Positions 33,761-47,060 are shown, counted from the stretch's first letter. The stretch is DNA of 64,000 bases from Aculops lycopersici (GCA_015350385.1 WNKI01000002.1:6923500-6987499); one strand, 5' to 3'. Program-made: numbers and translations. Notes: generated by a model not told the origin, from the sequence alone.

Positions 33761-34455
33761 AGAAGCCAGAGTTACTTTCAGTGAGCGAGACAAAAAAGAG
33801 CATCCGAACAGGTGAGCTCGTTAAACAGGTGAATCGAGTGAAAGTCACACTTGCACCCTCTGTTGTAGCCTTAACTTGTGCGAGTGTCTCGGTTTCCTAT
33901 TCTCACTTTCACCCGGCCACCCCCAATTCAAGTTCACCTATTGAGAGTGTGTTTATGTGTAGGTACATGCACACGCCTTAGAAACCAAAGAGCGCCAACA
34001 GGTAAGCAGCAAGTGCGAGCTTAAGCCAGGTGAGATCGATGGTAAACAGGAGGCTGGCAACTGGAGGAGGCGAGAGGAAACTTAGTATCTTGGCAGAAAG
34101 AGAGTGTTAGCCTCGTTGCACCATTTACAAAACCAACCAATTTCTTGACTGTTAGTGTTACGAAGATAAACAAGTCGTCTAAATAATTTACACCTTGTGT
34201 TATATTTGTGGTTGTGGCGATATCATCGGTAATAGTAGCAGCAGCAGCAGTAGCATCTCAGTATCTCTATTTCATATTGAGTCACATTTGCTCAATCAAA
34301 TTAGATGAAGATAATCTCAAGTATAGTAGTAAAATTTACATTACAAAAACAGATAGCGAGATAAGTCATCACTATTAGATTCACAGTTTATCACACATGC
34401 ATACTTAAATTTGCAATTGACTAAAAGAGTTTAGGATTCTAAACAATACAGCAAA
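31470..34455. other. Gene-free region between the SLC7 and alpha-arrestin genes
   Basis: No credible coding frame. It contains (GGCT)n near 32125-32147, GA/CT-rich tracts, a 191-base assembly gap and three exact CAACARGT words (32941-32948 minus, 33253-33260 and 33996-34003 plus). The last part (about 34300-34455) is AT-rich and is probably the arrestin 5' UTR and promoter. Confidence 0.45.
33537..33727. other. Assembly gap (191 N)
   Basis: Unknown bases flanked by GAGAGA on the left and a (GA)n run on the right (33729-33759). The gap most likely hides a long GA microsatellite. Open frames across it are artefacts. Confidence 0.98.
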
Positions 34456-35658
34456 ATGGACAGGAAACTCAAGAGATTCAATATCCTACTGGACGATGAG
34501 AGTCTATTATATTTCCCCGGCTCCTTTTTAACGGGAAAAGTTTTATTAGAATTAGAAGAGAACACACCGGCAACTGGATTGTATTTCCACATTATTGGCG
34601 AGGGTGTTGTTAGGTTTAGTAGTAAGCGAAGCCAGAAAACCATTGCAAGCGATAGGGAAAATTACATTGATTTTAGAATGAGATTACTGGGCGACGGACC
34701 CGTGGCAACTACTAACACACAAATGGACGACGGTGACGATGATGATGATGATAATGATAGCATTTTAGATCCAAGAGAGAGTGATTGCACTGGCAGTATG
34801 TTGGATTCAGATGGAAATGAGATAGGTAGTGGAGCGAGAGGAAACAACCAACATGACGACCAGGATTCGGTGATAAAGGGACAACCCAAGATATTGGTTC
34901 TATCCCCCGGAGTTCATACGTTTCCCTTCAAACTTGGACTCCCGCCAAACTTGCCCTCAACCTTCTTGGGACTCCACGGTTGGGTTCAATACTTTTGTCG
35001 TGCTGTTTTGAAGGAGCCCAGTGGTTTGGTGCACAAGAATCAACAAGTGTTCATTATAATAAATCCCATAGATCTCAACCTAGAGCCATCAAATCTACAG
35101 CAGCCATTTTATTGCGAGGCAGAGGAGAGGATATCGACGGGAACATGCTCCTCGTCAGGTGTAATTAGCTGCCGAGTTCGTTTAGATCGAGGCGGCTACG
35201 TACCTGGCGAGAATATATTCGTCTCGGCTTCAATTGAAAACTCGAGCAAAATGTCCATCAAGAAGACGAGAGCCATACTAACGGAGACAGTGGAGTACAG
35301 GGCAAAGAATAAGATAATCCAGGCAGAAACAAGAGAGTTGGCCTCCATTGAGAGGGGTAAGATTGCGGCTAGATCAACGGATGTTTGGAAGAAGGAAATG
35401 TTACATATACCGGCACTTCCGCCAACAAACCTGCGCGGCTGCCACCTGATCAAGATCAACTACGATGTCTACTTTGAAATCGTGCCCAAGAACGCGAAGA
35501 AGCCTATTAAATTGCAACTGCCTATTGTGATGGCCACCTATCCCGTTAGGAATAAGGATGGCACATTGAAGCGCCGCAAGGGCGCCCTGTATCCCGACAA
35601 CCTGCCCATCTTTCGCCCTTGGATGGAGCCCACGAGCGCGATGACATTGAGGAAGTAA
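34456..35658 (+). CDS. Alpha-arrestin (ARRDC family)
   Basis: 400 aa from ATG 34456, intronless. The arrestin N domain starts with LLYFPGSFLTGKVLLEL and continues to about residue 200. An Asp-rich insert (DDGDDDDDDNDS, about 94-106) interrupts a loop. The C domain includes CRVRLDRGGYVPGENIFVSA (about 236-256) and LPPTNLRGCHLIKINYDVYF, both typical of ARRDC2/3/4 and TXNIP-type proteins. Alpha-arrestins are adaptors that bring Nedd4-type ubiquitin ligases to membrane receptors and transporters through C-terminal PPxY motifs. No PPxY is present here; the protein stops soon after the arrestin fold (ending PTSAMTLRK). Either this paralogue lacks the tail, or a further exon was missed (a weak GTAATC donor overlaps the stop). 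Confidence 0.9.
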   Translation: MDRKLKRFNILLDDESLLYFPGSFLTGKVLLELEENTPATGLYFHIIGEGVVRFSSKRSQKTIASDRENYIDFRMRLLGDGPVATTNTQMDDGDDDDDDNDSILDPRESDCTGSMLDSDGNEIGSGARGNNQHDDQDSVIKGQPKILVLSPGVHTFPFKLGLPPNLPSTFLGLHGWVQYFCRAVLKEPSGLVHKNQQVFIIINPIDLNLEPSNLQQPFYCEAEERISTGTCSSSGVISCRVRLDRGGYVPGENIFVSASIENSSKMSIKKTRAILTETVEYRAKNKIIQAETRELASIERGKIAARSTDVWKKEMLHIPALPPTNLRGCHLIKINYDVYFEIVPKNAKKPIKLQLPIVMATYPVRNKDGTLKRRKGALYPDNLPIFRPWMEPTSAMTLRK

Positions 35659-38600
35659 TCAAATAATGTTACACATCACACGTTATATTTAACATCTCCA
35701 TCTTCCTGTAGATACCTGATAAACTTCAGCGTCTTAATCTCTCGCGTCCATTGCATTCATCTCAATGGAGAGGGATAGAGAAGTGCCACTAACTCCCAAG
35801 AAAAGATTGCGCTTTTTACGAAAGCTGATTAGTTTGATTTGCGGCCGCCACGCGGCACCACCTGCTTTGTTTACATCTTCAACCCCGCTCTTATCATTCC
35901 GCTTCAGTGACTCGTTGGGTTTTTCTTTTCTCTCTCTCCCCCATTCGAATCAACAGGTTGTCGTGCAAGTTGCAACTTGCAACGATGAGAAGATTTCTAA
36001 TCCTCATTAGCGTACCATAAATAACGTGAATAAGTAAACTACAATTCAAGTGACATTTACAACCGAGGTGTTGTTTTGGAAGAGTATTAATAGTGAGATG
36101 TGCCATTCTAAATGATCGACACGCGAAATGGTCGTTGTCGTAATTTGCAAGGGGCTCGTTTGGATGGCGACGATGAAGAACTAACCTACAACTCAAAGTA
36201 GCTTGGTGTTTTATGTTTCAACACCATGCGTCAGCGTTTGTAACCTCCACTGCCTCCTAGCGAGATAATATCTCACCTTGCCCCTCTCTAGCTGGCTCTT
36301 TTTCCACCCCTTGTCTTGCATAATCTAAGCTGGCAAGGCGGGCGTTTGGGCGACAAGTTTGCGCCACATGGAATACCCCGGCAAATCAAAGTTTGAAATC
36401 AGACTGAGTGTTGTTTTCTTCTTGATTCTCTTCATCTCCTTCTCCATCTCCCCATTCCTTGTTTCGTAGTTCAATTCTGTTGTTGTCTAGCTGGCACCTC
36501 GACAAGGCTTCCTTACTGGTTGGTTGTAATTATTCCAAGTGGCAATCAACAAAAACATCTGAATCACTCCCCTTTGCCTTCCCCTTAGAAAACTGCAGTT
36601 ACTGTTTGTGTGTTTGCTGTTCCTGATAAAAACTAGATAATCACATCTACGCGTGCAGATAGAGGCCAGCCCTCGGCGCTCACCCTACGTTGGAAGTTGG
36701 ACTTGCTAACATGAATGGCGACAGGTGAGCCCCGCGGCCCAGTGGCTCATAGCGGTGACATTGAAGACACATCTTCGACATACAGATGCGAAGGTGGCAA
36801 AAAATCGATCTCAGTTAGTTGGCTGTTGATTCCTATCTAACTGCTAAACGAGTAACTGACTGACTTTTGCTCATTATAATTCGGGACCTCGGAAGCTCGC
36901 GTGTCTGGAACGTGGGTGGCTCGTGATAATATGCTTAGTTTTCAATTTGTTCAAGGAGAGCGGCGAGAGACATTACCTCGAAACTATGACTCATTTTAAG
37001 GGTTCGTCCTTCCATAGGAGGAGACAAGCCATCGACTTGTGTCGAATGGAGTTTTAAAATCAAAGTAACTGGCTCAACCTCGTCGTGGTTTAGTCGCAAC
37101 AACCGCTGCCGCTACCGAAATACTTGTAGTTATTTGCTCAGTGATATGGAATGGAAACTAGCATCACTGGCTACAAGTGGACCACGAATAGGATCAAGCT
37201 CAACCAGCCACTTGACGCCACTTTTAGGACTGTAAATGACAGTCTTAGTCTTGAATTTATTGCCCACTCGAACGGCTTGATATCTTCTCGATTTCTCCTC
37301 CACTTTCGCTTGGTGGTGGGAGTTTGCCAACTGGATGCCCGTTATAGCCAATGAAGTCGTTTAAACCCAACAAGTGGCAGCGACGAGAGATTAATGGCAG
37401 CTTTAGTTTTCCAGTTGGCAAACTAAAGCAAAGAGCAATAACAACTACAAATGAGGCAACAATCTCTCTCTCTCTATCTCTCGCGAAGCGTCATGTCAAT
37501 TGGACCAACTGAGTCAACTCTTCCGTCAGCTAGTAGCTCGATCTGGTTGGCTAGTGACTCTAGCTTGCCAACTACTAAAATTCCAACCCAGAAAACAGTG
37601 AAAACTTGAATATTTTTCTAGGAGAATCTTATTGAGAACGACAAAAGCGGCGGCAGTTACGCTAAGTGGGCACGACAACCTGTTGCTCGTGCATGAATGT
37701 GTCTACTGTCGCCCTAAATACAACCAGCGGCCACTTGAGCTGATAGTAGAAGTAGTTTTAGTTTTTTACTGCTCCAATCGCCACCACTGTCAGTTAACCA
37801 AGAAGTTGAAAAAGAAAACAAACCCAAATACCAAACCAAACTCGAGCAGCTTAAGCAAACAAGTGGGCAAAATTTAGAACAACGCCGGACAGCAACTAAA
37901 ACTTCACCTAAATGCACAGCCCGCCGCCGACCGCTTGCCCTTCAATTGGTGGGAGCAAGCGCAACAGGTTGTCGTTATTTTGTTTGTTTCGAGCAGCTAA
38001 CCAGTCGCCAACCAATTGGTCGCCTTGTCTTGCGTAATAGGCAAAAGTTAGTAGATGGCAGTGGCGTCACTGTTTGGTGCTATAGTGAGCTGAAGCAAGG
38101 AGAGAGAGGGAGTCAGCTTATGGGTGATTTGATTCCATTAGCAAGCTACGCTATGTGAGTCCTTTACTCTGGGTTTTTCTGTGCGTTTGGCTGACTGAGT
38201 CTTTGGTTTTTTATCTTCTTTTTCTCGAATCAAAGTTAAATTTTCCTCCCTGTCCGCCTGGGATGTGTGTAAAGACACATCTAGTTATGTAACCAATTTA
38301 ACTGCTCCCGTCTCCTACCAACAGCAACAATGTCTATTTTCGTCATCGTCGCCTGTTTTTTTCAGCAAATCTTCTCCCACCCTCAGAGTTTATCTCGTGC
38401 AAAATTTCCCTCATTCAGTTTATACTACCATTTTTGATTGCCGGCAGCGAATGTGGCAACAACAGCATTCAACATACACTGACCACTTGAGAGTAGTTCA
38501 AGTTTAAAAGTTGGCAGGCAGCTCCGACTTTTACAGGTGGTAAACTTGAACTTTGCGGTTACTCGTACCTGGCGACTGATCATCCGATGACGACATGGCT

Positions 38601-39195
38601 GGCGCAAAAGCCGTTAGGTTTCATCCCTACCTTTTCCGTCGCTACTGTTGCTCCTATTGCTAGTCCCCTTTCTTTCGCTCTTGTCGCCTAGATGAACTCA
38701 TTAACCTGATATGAAAACTGGGCAGCGGCCGCGTCTACGCGGCCATGGTCCCATCGAGCAACCAAAACAACTGAAAGACACGACAACAGTGCGAACAAGT
38801 CGATTCTTCTCGATCAGCCGAATGCAGCTAATTTGCATTCAACTGCGATCTTGCCGATGGCCAAGATCGCGCGCCTGATGAGCGGCTTCTCCCTTTTCCC
38901 TGTTGCCCGCCGAGTTTTCCAAGTCTGAGTTTCTTCTCGCTTGCTCACCCACTGATTCACATGCTCGACTGGTCGCATTCTCGTTGCGGGTTGAATCTAA
39001 ACAGAGATTAATTTAAGAGAGAGACTCGATCAAATAGAAACAGAAAACTCTTCCGTTGCCGCCAGCCGCCTCAAGGTCGATGACCAGCGGCGATGGTGGC
39101 TGCTATTGCGTCAGTGCGCCACGCAACGAGTGAGCACAGCCTCACGTTGGGCTCTACCTGGAACGCTTGCCTCGGCCGATCGCTCACCTGTTGCT

Positions 39196-39229
<34 letters not shown>

Positions 39230-42200
39230 TCGAACGACCAAAACTCAACTCTGCAAACCTGACTCGAGCTGTGCGGCAGGTAAGTCGCGCGTTAATCATC
39301 ATCATCATCATCATCATCGAGATTAGCCTGCTCTGCTAAAAAATTTTAAAACTCTTCGGAGTCCGAGATCGCGAATGTGTGCACATTTGCTCATGCACCT
39401 TTTTCCACAACGCCAGGCGCTTCGAGACAAGATTCATGCGGCTCACGTTGTTGCAATGGCAGTAGCGAAGGCAACACAGGAAAATCCGAGTTCACGTAGG
39501 CCCTCCGCTTCCGCTCGTCTTTGTATCCATCGTGGTCGTGGTCGTCCCCGTTGCCATCGACACGAAGCTAGTGCGTGGACTCACAGCAGCTGACTAGATG
39601 GACTCGCTGGCGAGGAAAGCATTGACCAACAGCCTTATAAATAGCCACCTGTGGATTACATATCGCGATTAACGAATTGACTCTCAATGTCATCCTATGT
39701 GCGGATCAGATAATCTAAGCGGCGCGCCCAGTATCTAGCCTTAGCTCGATGGGTAACGACATTCTCGGCAAGCGAGTCTCTCACTATCGTAGTAGAGAAG
39801 TGGGCCGAGCAATCGGCTAGCTGCGCGCGTCGATTGGTCACGATTATTATAATTACGTTTGCAACGCAAATGCCGCCAAACTAGCCGGCAGTGCTAGCCT
39901 TAGCCACAGGTAGCTGCCCGCTGGCAAGCTCGTCAACTAGCTAACCGGCCAGCCAGCTTTTCTAGCGTGTCCTTTCTGAACGCGTGAAAGTTTCAAGGTT
40001 TTCTCGATCGTTTCTCTGTAGTTGGGCCAGTCCTTTGGTCAGCATGTTAATGCTGGACTTCAGTTGTATAAGCAGGCAGGCAGGCAGCCAGCCAGCCAAC
40101 TAGTCAAGCAAGTGCTTGAGGCGTCAGGAGCCAAAGAGTTTGCCAACTCTACTTGCTACCCCCTTTGGGTAGGAGGCGAGAGATGATGATTATTATTATT
40201 AATATCGCCGTTCGCATGAACTTGCCAAAAAGCGAGTTCCTTTCTGTGTTCTCTCTCCCTCAATCACTCTCACTCTCTCGCTTCTCCATTTAGCTTGCGC
40301 GCTGCTCGACGCAACAGGTTGTCCGCTCGCTCACCCGGACTTGCCACTCAGCTGGACTACAGGTAACTCTAGACGGCTGGACCGGCAAATACAGATATAT
40401 ATATAAACATACGTATTTTTATAATATAGCCACAATTAACATCGACGACCAACCTGTTGCTCTCTCTCTCTCCCATTCGCTCGCCTTGCTGGTCGCCAGC
40501 CTCGCTGCTGAACAAAGGAGCTGACGGGCTCACCTGTTGGTCAGCGCGTCCAAGCGTAGCGCTCGCGCACAATCATAATAATAATGATGATAGCAATAAT
40601 AACAGTCACTCGCTCGCCAGCTCGTTTTTGGCTGGCCATTGGAAACTCTTATCTAAGCAAAAATACACTCATACACATAGAGTATAGCTTAGTGCCGGTG
40701 TTGTTGTTGTTGTTGTTGTTGTTGTTTCTCGCGCGTTTAGAAACAACAACAACGAGTAGGGGAGAGAAAGTAAAGATTCTCATGGCCAAACTTAGCTTGC
40801 TGCGTGCAGTTTTCTCCTCTCCTCTTTTTCTGATTACTGGTTGGCTCTAGTCTCGAGCTCAATCTCTTAGATTCGCTCAACGTCGCGCGAGTCCGACTCA
40901 ACAGGTTACCCAGCTGTACTCAAGTAGATACACTAACCTCAATAGACGGAAAGGGCGACAAAGAAGCGGCGGCAGCTGTTAATACTAGTCAAAGATATGA
41001 GCTGAGCATCACGAGCTCATGTAGCTGCCAGCCAGACAGTTAGCTAGATTGCTAGCCTGTCACCCAAATTCAAGTCTCACTTTCAAATCGAGTCTCGCAA
41101 GTTTAACTCGATTTAGAGGCGCCTATTCAGCGACGACGACTCTGGTGAGCCGATCATTTGAAACAGTCAAGTTTGAGTAGTAGTTGATTTCGTTGTTGCC
41201 AGCTAGAGGAGGAGGCAAAAGTGATTTGTCGCACTCATTAGGCACCGGCTTTCTTGCTGCTAGCGCCCGTTTGCTGATTAGCTGATTACGTTCTCCCGCT
41301 TCGTGCCTCTGGGGTGCTTCTCGTTTAATGCTCGTTGTCGTCTTGGTCGTGGTCGTTGCTGGTAATACTTGTGCGTGTGCGTGCGTATGTCAAGCTCGCT
41401 CGCTCGACACTTGGGACTTAATTGAATCCCTCGCTAACCAAACGAGACAAGCGGCAAAGATATTCATGCGACGATTGCTATCGCCACTACTACTACTACT
41501 ACTTCGACTATTACTGCTCCATTCAACTCTACCACTGAGATCACGACGACGAGAGGAGGGCCACTTAAAAATTGATTCCGCTCGGGTATCCAAACTGCCG
41601 CCAAGTTAATTGCACGCATCGCCAACCACGAGAACCATTTGAAAAGGCTCATAGAGAGAAGTTCTTTAGATAAGTACTTTAAATAATTAATACGTAGAGT
41701 CTATCAAAGTTGATTGACTCACACACAAACACACTGGCAGTGAAAGAAAGAATCTCAACACTCGATATACCGAAATATTTGAGCCATATATCGAGCCCAT
41801 ATAACCAGCCATCGAGACGCCGCCGCCGCATCAGCTGCTTCATCAGCTAGCTGAGTTTGCATCTTTCACAGGGGCCTCAAAATAAATAAATAAAGTCGAG
41901 AGATTGCTCAAACGCTGCTAGTCATGCTTCTGGGATTATGCAGACTCTAGAGACTTAATGTAACCCGATCGACAGGCTAAACAGGTTGCTGTGTGTTGCT
42001 CATTCTCCACAAAAAGTTGTCGCATGCAACAGGAAGAGGAGGGGGGACCAGATTTAGATGGAGATTAGATGAGATGAGATTTTTAAATGGCTGTGCTGAG
42101 ATTTGTGCGGCAAAATCGGGTAAAATGATGCGGAAATTCAGCCCAAGGCTGCTCAAAAATCCAGACGGCAGCTTCCTTTCTTGAGGCAATACGCGTAGTG

Positions 42201-43784
42201 GCAAGAGAAGAGCCTTTGCTTACAGGCTGCCTAAATTTGAGCATCAGCCAGCTAGAGATCGAGTTGACGAGATAAACCTGGATCGCAACAGAGGTTGCAA
42301 AGTTTCGCCATTTAGAATTAACGAGGTAGATTTTAATCAAGCTCCAGCAGTCGAGCCTTACTTTAGCACGAGTTGTCGCCGTTAGTGGCGGCATAGGTGC
42401 ACTGCAATAACCACAGCGCCACCACCACCAAAACCACCTGTGGCTGGCCAGAGAGTCTCTCGCTTCTCTGTCGCCATTGCAGTTGCATAAAAGTTTAAAA
42501 TTTTTTCTCTTTAGCTTTGTTACGTCGTCACACAACTACTTAATGCGGCGACGGAACTTTGGCTCATTAGTGGCTCCATTGCGGGAATCGAAGAAGTTTC
42601 GAGCTCGAGTAGATTAACGCTTCTCTCTTTTTCTCTTGTTTTAATAATCAGAATTGAGGAAGAGAAAGAGAGAGAAGATTTCAAGGTGGGTAATTTCCCT
42701 ACTCTTTCGATTAACGCGGTAGCTGTTGCCCGGCGCCACGTAATATTCATCTCGCGTAGTTTCCTGCGGACAATCCTCAATTTACTATGTGTATGTTACT
42801 AGTTAGCTCGCTGAAAATTCAACTCAAGATTGTTGAAGCTGCAGGATAAGAAACAGAAGAAGACGAAGGGGAGAAGGAAGGCAACAGGTTGTTGGCTCGC
42901 GCAGACGCGAGAACTAAACTTATTAGCAGAGCAGCAGCAGCAATTGCAACTGCAACAGGTGAGCTTGGCAGTGTCAAACTAACAAGTTGCCGCCGCCGCT
43001 ACTGCTGCCCAAGTTTCTTTGGATTCGCTCACTGGCCGTGTGTTTTGTATGTGAGTGTCTTGAGCGCGCCGTTCGCTCCTCGTTCGACGACGCTATTGCT
43101 GCTGCTCACTTCACCTATGTAAGCCAGCGAGTGGCTCAACAAGTTGCTAGCTCGCTGGTTTCGCGCGCGCCGGTCGAGTTGCGCTGCTTCTCTTCGTCCG
43201 TTTCTCTCTCGTCTTATTTTTATTCCTATTCCTATTTCTGTTCGTGTTCGCGTTTGTGGCTGCTGTTTTTGTTAGTTGTGTGATTAGTCACCAAATATTG
43301 ATCAGCCAAGACAAAAACGACGACGACTTACTGCAACCAGAAGGGAGCCAACAGACAAGCGCTCTGATCGCTCGTCTGCTCTTTAGTTTGCTTCTCGAAT
43401 CGCCAAACTCTTTTTCAGAAATTTTACCGAGTCCCTCCACAGGCCAGCAAGAGGGAAGAGGAGAGAGAAAGGGAGGGAGAGAGAAAAGAGAAGAAGGGAA
43501 AAGAAGAGGCGCCCAGAGACTTTGAGAAATCAAGAGCAAGCAGCTTTGTGACCGAAGAGTTGGAGCTTATGGTTTGTAAGCTTTGATTTGGAATAGAGAG
43601 GAAGTGCAGCAACAGCGACCACTTTTGTCGCGCAGATAATCAAAAGAAATTATTGAATGATAATAGTAATTCACGTTAACAATTCAGTGAGAAAGCAGAT
43701 GAAAAAGTAGGGCAAGTAAAAGAGGAAATGAAACTAGCATAAAGATCCTAAAATTAAACTCACTCAACGAAAGAAAAAGTAAAC
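35659..43784. other. Long gene-free region upstream of the ABCG gene
   Basis: About 8.1 kb with no credible coding frame. Microsatellites include (GGC)n at 39196-39228, (ATC)n near 39294-39320 and (TTG)n near 40699-40725. Twelve exact CAACARGT words were counted on either strand (35951, 37368, 37678, 37962, 39186, 40312, 40452, 40532, 40899, 42882, 42953, 43137). The last 150 bases carry a TTCAGTG initiator-like site near 43684, likely the ABCG transcription start. Regulatory function is inferred from motif density. Confidence 0.45.
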
Positions 43785-46700
43785 ATGGTCTCGCTAATTA
43801 ACTACCGAAGCGTAAGCGAGCTAACTAGTGCCGGCGAAACTGACAACCCAAGTGACCACCAAAACCACCAGCACAACGTTCAGCAAGCTAGTAGAAAGCC
43901 AAAGAATAGAGACGGAAACAATCTTGAGAACAATCAACCACAAGACCAGCAAAAATTCCACCAGCTCAAATCGGGGAAGCCATTTAATTTAAATTCAAGC
44001 TCATTAATATTAAACCACCAATTAGTCACTTCACCACAATCACAAAACGACCATCAGTCATCGTTATCGTCAACTGAGAAGGCGAAATTGTTCAATGGTT
44101 TCAATAATAACTTCAAGAACTCCAATGCGCTACCCTCAGTTAATAGGGAACATTTTGAAATTAGATGGAACAACCTAACCTACCAGGTGGAGCCAAAGTG
44201 GTACCAGCAAAATTGGGGCTCCATCTTGAGTAGCAACCCATCTATTGTTCCGGCAACGGCAAGCGCCGAAACTGGACTAGAGACTCCGAGGAAATCTTCT
44301 GGCTTGGCCTCGTCGGCGGCCAGAAAGAAGAAGACAACCACCATATTGAATGGGCTAAACGGAAGTGTTAAATCGGGCCAGGTAACGGCCATTCTAGGTC
44401 CCAGTGGCGCAGGTAAAACCTCGCTCCTCGGCTGCCTAACGGGCAAGAATAAATCCGGCGTCTCGGGTTCCATTCAGGTGATCTCTAATCGGCATGAGCC
44501 CATGTCGATATGCACGATTCCCCAGAAAGGTGAGTGTTAAATTTCACCCATCGTGATCTCGATATATATATACCTCTTTATTCCAAGTTCATCAAATGTA
44601 ATCTTATACTAACTCAAACCGACACCCACAAAACAAACGAACAAACAAATCAACAGACTATTTGCTCAACCAGCTTACAGTGAGAGAGAATCTTTACTAC
44701 GCTTCGAGACTCAAGCATCCAGAGGATAACTTTGACCACGATTCAAATATTGAACGAGTCGTCGACCTGCTGAAGCTAGAGATTTGCTTTGACACTAAAA
44801 TTAGCAAAATTTCCGGCGGCCAACATAAGCGAGTTAGTATTGCGCAAGAGTTATTATCAAATCCCGATATTCTCATCTTGGACGAGCCAACTTCCGGTCT
44901 CGACTCGTTGACCTGCTACAAAACTGTCATGGTTCTCCGGGATCTGGCAAGACTTTCGCCAAATCCAATGGCAATTATAGTGACCATTCACCAGCCTCAG
45001 CGTGAGGTTTTTGAATTGTTCAATCATATTTATATCCTGGCCGTTGGAGGCCGGTGCATTTACGAGGGTCGGCCGTCCGAGTCGATCAAGACCATCAATG
45101 AGTATGGCGGCGGATTACAATTTGACGCCGAACAATACAATCCAGCCTCGTATTTGGTTGAGATTGCCTCCTCGGAATTCGGTCAGAAGCCAATAGAGTC
45201 TTTGGTGGAGCACCAGAGGCGCGACTTCGCCAAGAGAACCCAGGCGCAAGATCAACAGGCAGCGGCGGCCCTACTGGCGTTGCCCTCCGGCGGACTCTTA
45301 CCTGGCCAACAAATGGCCAGCACACCGGGACTAAAGAAGCGCCAGTCGCCAATGGTGGCCAGATTCAAGTCGACACTATCAAATTTAACTGGTTCCTCAA
45401 GCTCGTCGACAGCAGCGGCGACAAAAATGAGAAACCATCAAATGACGGCGATGGCAACAAGTGGCGCCGGAGTTGAGCACCAAAACTATGCCTACACCAA
45501 CGAGGCCTACGATACTAGTCAAGTCGTGGACCAGCAACTAGACCAACAGGCTCCCAGTTACTTTGAATCTGTGAATGCAACGAGTGGCCAGCAACAGCAA
45601 CAGCAAACACAAAAACAGGATCACCTGACCATTAATTATCAAGACCAAATAGATGCACAAGCAAACAATAGATTTCATTTAGCCAATTTGACAACAAGTG
45701 ATGGCGAGCCACTGGAGGAGGGCGAGTTTTACCTGGACGAGCGGTTGCAAACGCACAAGCATAATCACTCGGGCCACTTTCTAAGGCATTGCAAGTTGCT
45801 AACAATGAGAAGTTGGAGGTGTTTGAGGAAGGACCCAATGTTGACGACATTGCGCTTTTCAGCTCACATTGTAGTCCCACTATTGATCACATTGGTTTAT
45901 GGAAGTCGCGTTGGAAAACCCAATGCTTGTCCATTGTACGAGTCGGATATGGACTTGATTGATTACGCCCGACGAGGCGCCAAGAGATTGCTCAATTTAC
46001 AGGACGAGCTCAGGTGCACATTCGAGAATGTTGGCCTGTATTTTCTCTCTATTTACGCCTTCACATTTAGTACAATGTGCCTGACCTCCTTGAGTTTTCC
46101 GCTTAACATGCACGTCCTACTCAAGGAGGTTCGCAATGGATGGTACTCAATTCCAACTTATTTCATTGGAAAAACTCTGGCCGATTTCCCATTGGAGTTT
46201 GTGCTTCCAGTTGTCACTTTGATGATCACTTATCCGCTAACTGGACAACCTAGTTCCTACTTGGAATGGCGATTCTTCCTGGCAACAAGTGTCTTCGTTG
46301 TCACCTCATTAATTGCTCAGACTCAAGGACTTATCTTTGGCGCCCTATTTATGAACGCAATGCAAGCGGCCGTCTTCGTGGCTCCCGTTTCGACGACACC
46401 ACTAATTTTATTATCCGGTTTCCTTATTCGCATCAGCCAAATGCCCTACTATTTACAACAACTCTCCTCGCTTTCCTATTTCAGGTATGCCATTGAATCG
46501 CTCACCATTATTAGGTACGGTTTTGGTCAGTGTCCCTGTGATCCAAATGTGGTTACAGGGCAACCTGTTAGCGCAACCGGCGTACCAGAGCAACTGAGAA
46601 CCATGACCAACTATTGGCTCAGCACCTTTGCCGACCAATCAGGTGGCGGGGGAGTGAATGAAGTTTTTAATGAAACCGCAACTGATATTATAACAACCAC

Positions 46701-46947
46701 AACGGAGGCCGCAGTCACTGAGCCACCTGTAGATTTCTTCCAAGATTTAACCGTACTCTTGGCGAGAGCAAACAGTTTTGGTGCTGATATCAAAACGTGC
46801 AAAGACTTGAAACCATATCCAATGATCGACTTCAATCTAGAGGACAATCAACTCTACGTTTGGCTCGTTGCTTTGGTAGCCACTTTGCTTGTTTCCAAAA
46901 TAATCAACTACCTTGTGGTTAAGTACAGTGTTAAATTCCGTTTGTAG
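43785..46947 (+). CDS. ABCG-family (White type) ABC transporter
   Basis: Two exons, 43785-44529 and 44657-46947, give 1011 aa; the junction restores IPQK-DYLLNQLTVREN. The layout is the reverse order of ABCGs: nucleotide-binding domain first, with Walker A GPSGAGKTS (about 205-213), signature SGGQHKRVS (about 300-308) and Walker B/D-loop LILDEPTSGLDS (about 319-330). Then comes a Gln/Ser-rich linker (about 400-620) and a six-helix membrane domain (about 640-1010) with a cytoplasmic NMHVLLKEVRNGWYS segment. Half-transporters of this class dimerise and export lipids, sterols, pigments or xenobiotics. It is much longer than typical (about 600-700 aa) because of a disordered N-terminus (about 120 aa) and the linker. 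All catalytic motifs are intact. The substrate cannot be inferred. Convergent with UBE3B. Confidence 0.95.
44530..44656 (+). other. Intron of the ABCG gene
   Basis: 127 bp, GTGAGT donor and CAACAG acceptor, phase 1, splitting an Asp codon in the conserved region after Walker A. Confidence 0.9.
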
Positions 46948-47060
46948 TTTTAGATCATGGCCATCATCAATAACAATGATGATTATAATGATTTATAATC
47001 AATTCAACTAAGCGAGTGATATTTAAATACGAGAGAAAAAACAGAAAATTAAAGTTAAGA

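Noticed and set aside
33441..33848. Open frames spanning the N gap
   Set aside because: They depend on unknown bases and a GA repeat (poly Arg-Glu or Ser-Leu).
36714..36725. Possible mini first coding exon (ATGAATGGCGACAG/GTGAGC)
   Set aside because: Only a few codons before the donor and no identifiable downstream exon; many CAGGTGAG sites here are explained by the motif field.
42953..42960. CAACAGGTGAG sites read as splice donors
   Set aside because: The same word occurs in both orientations and as CAACAAGTGG or CAACAGGTTG, which are not donors, so splicing does not explain the set.
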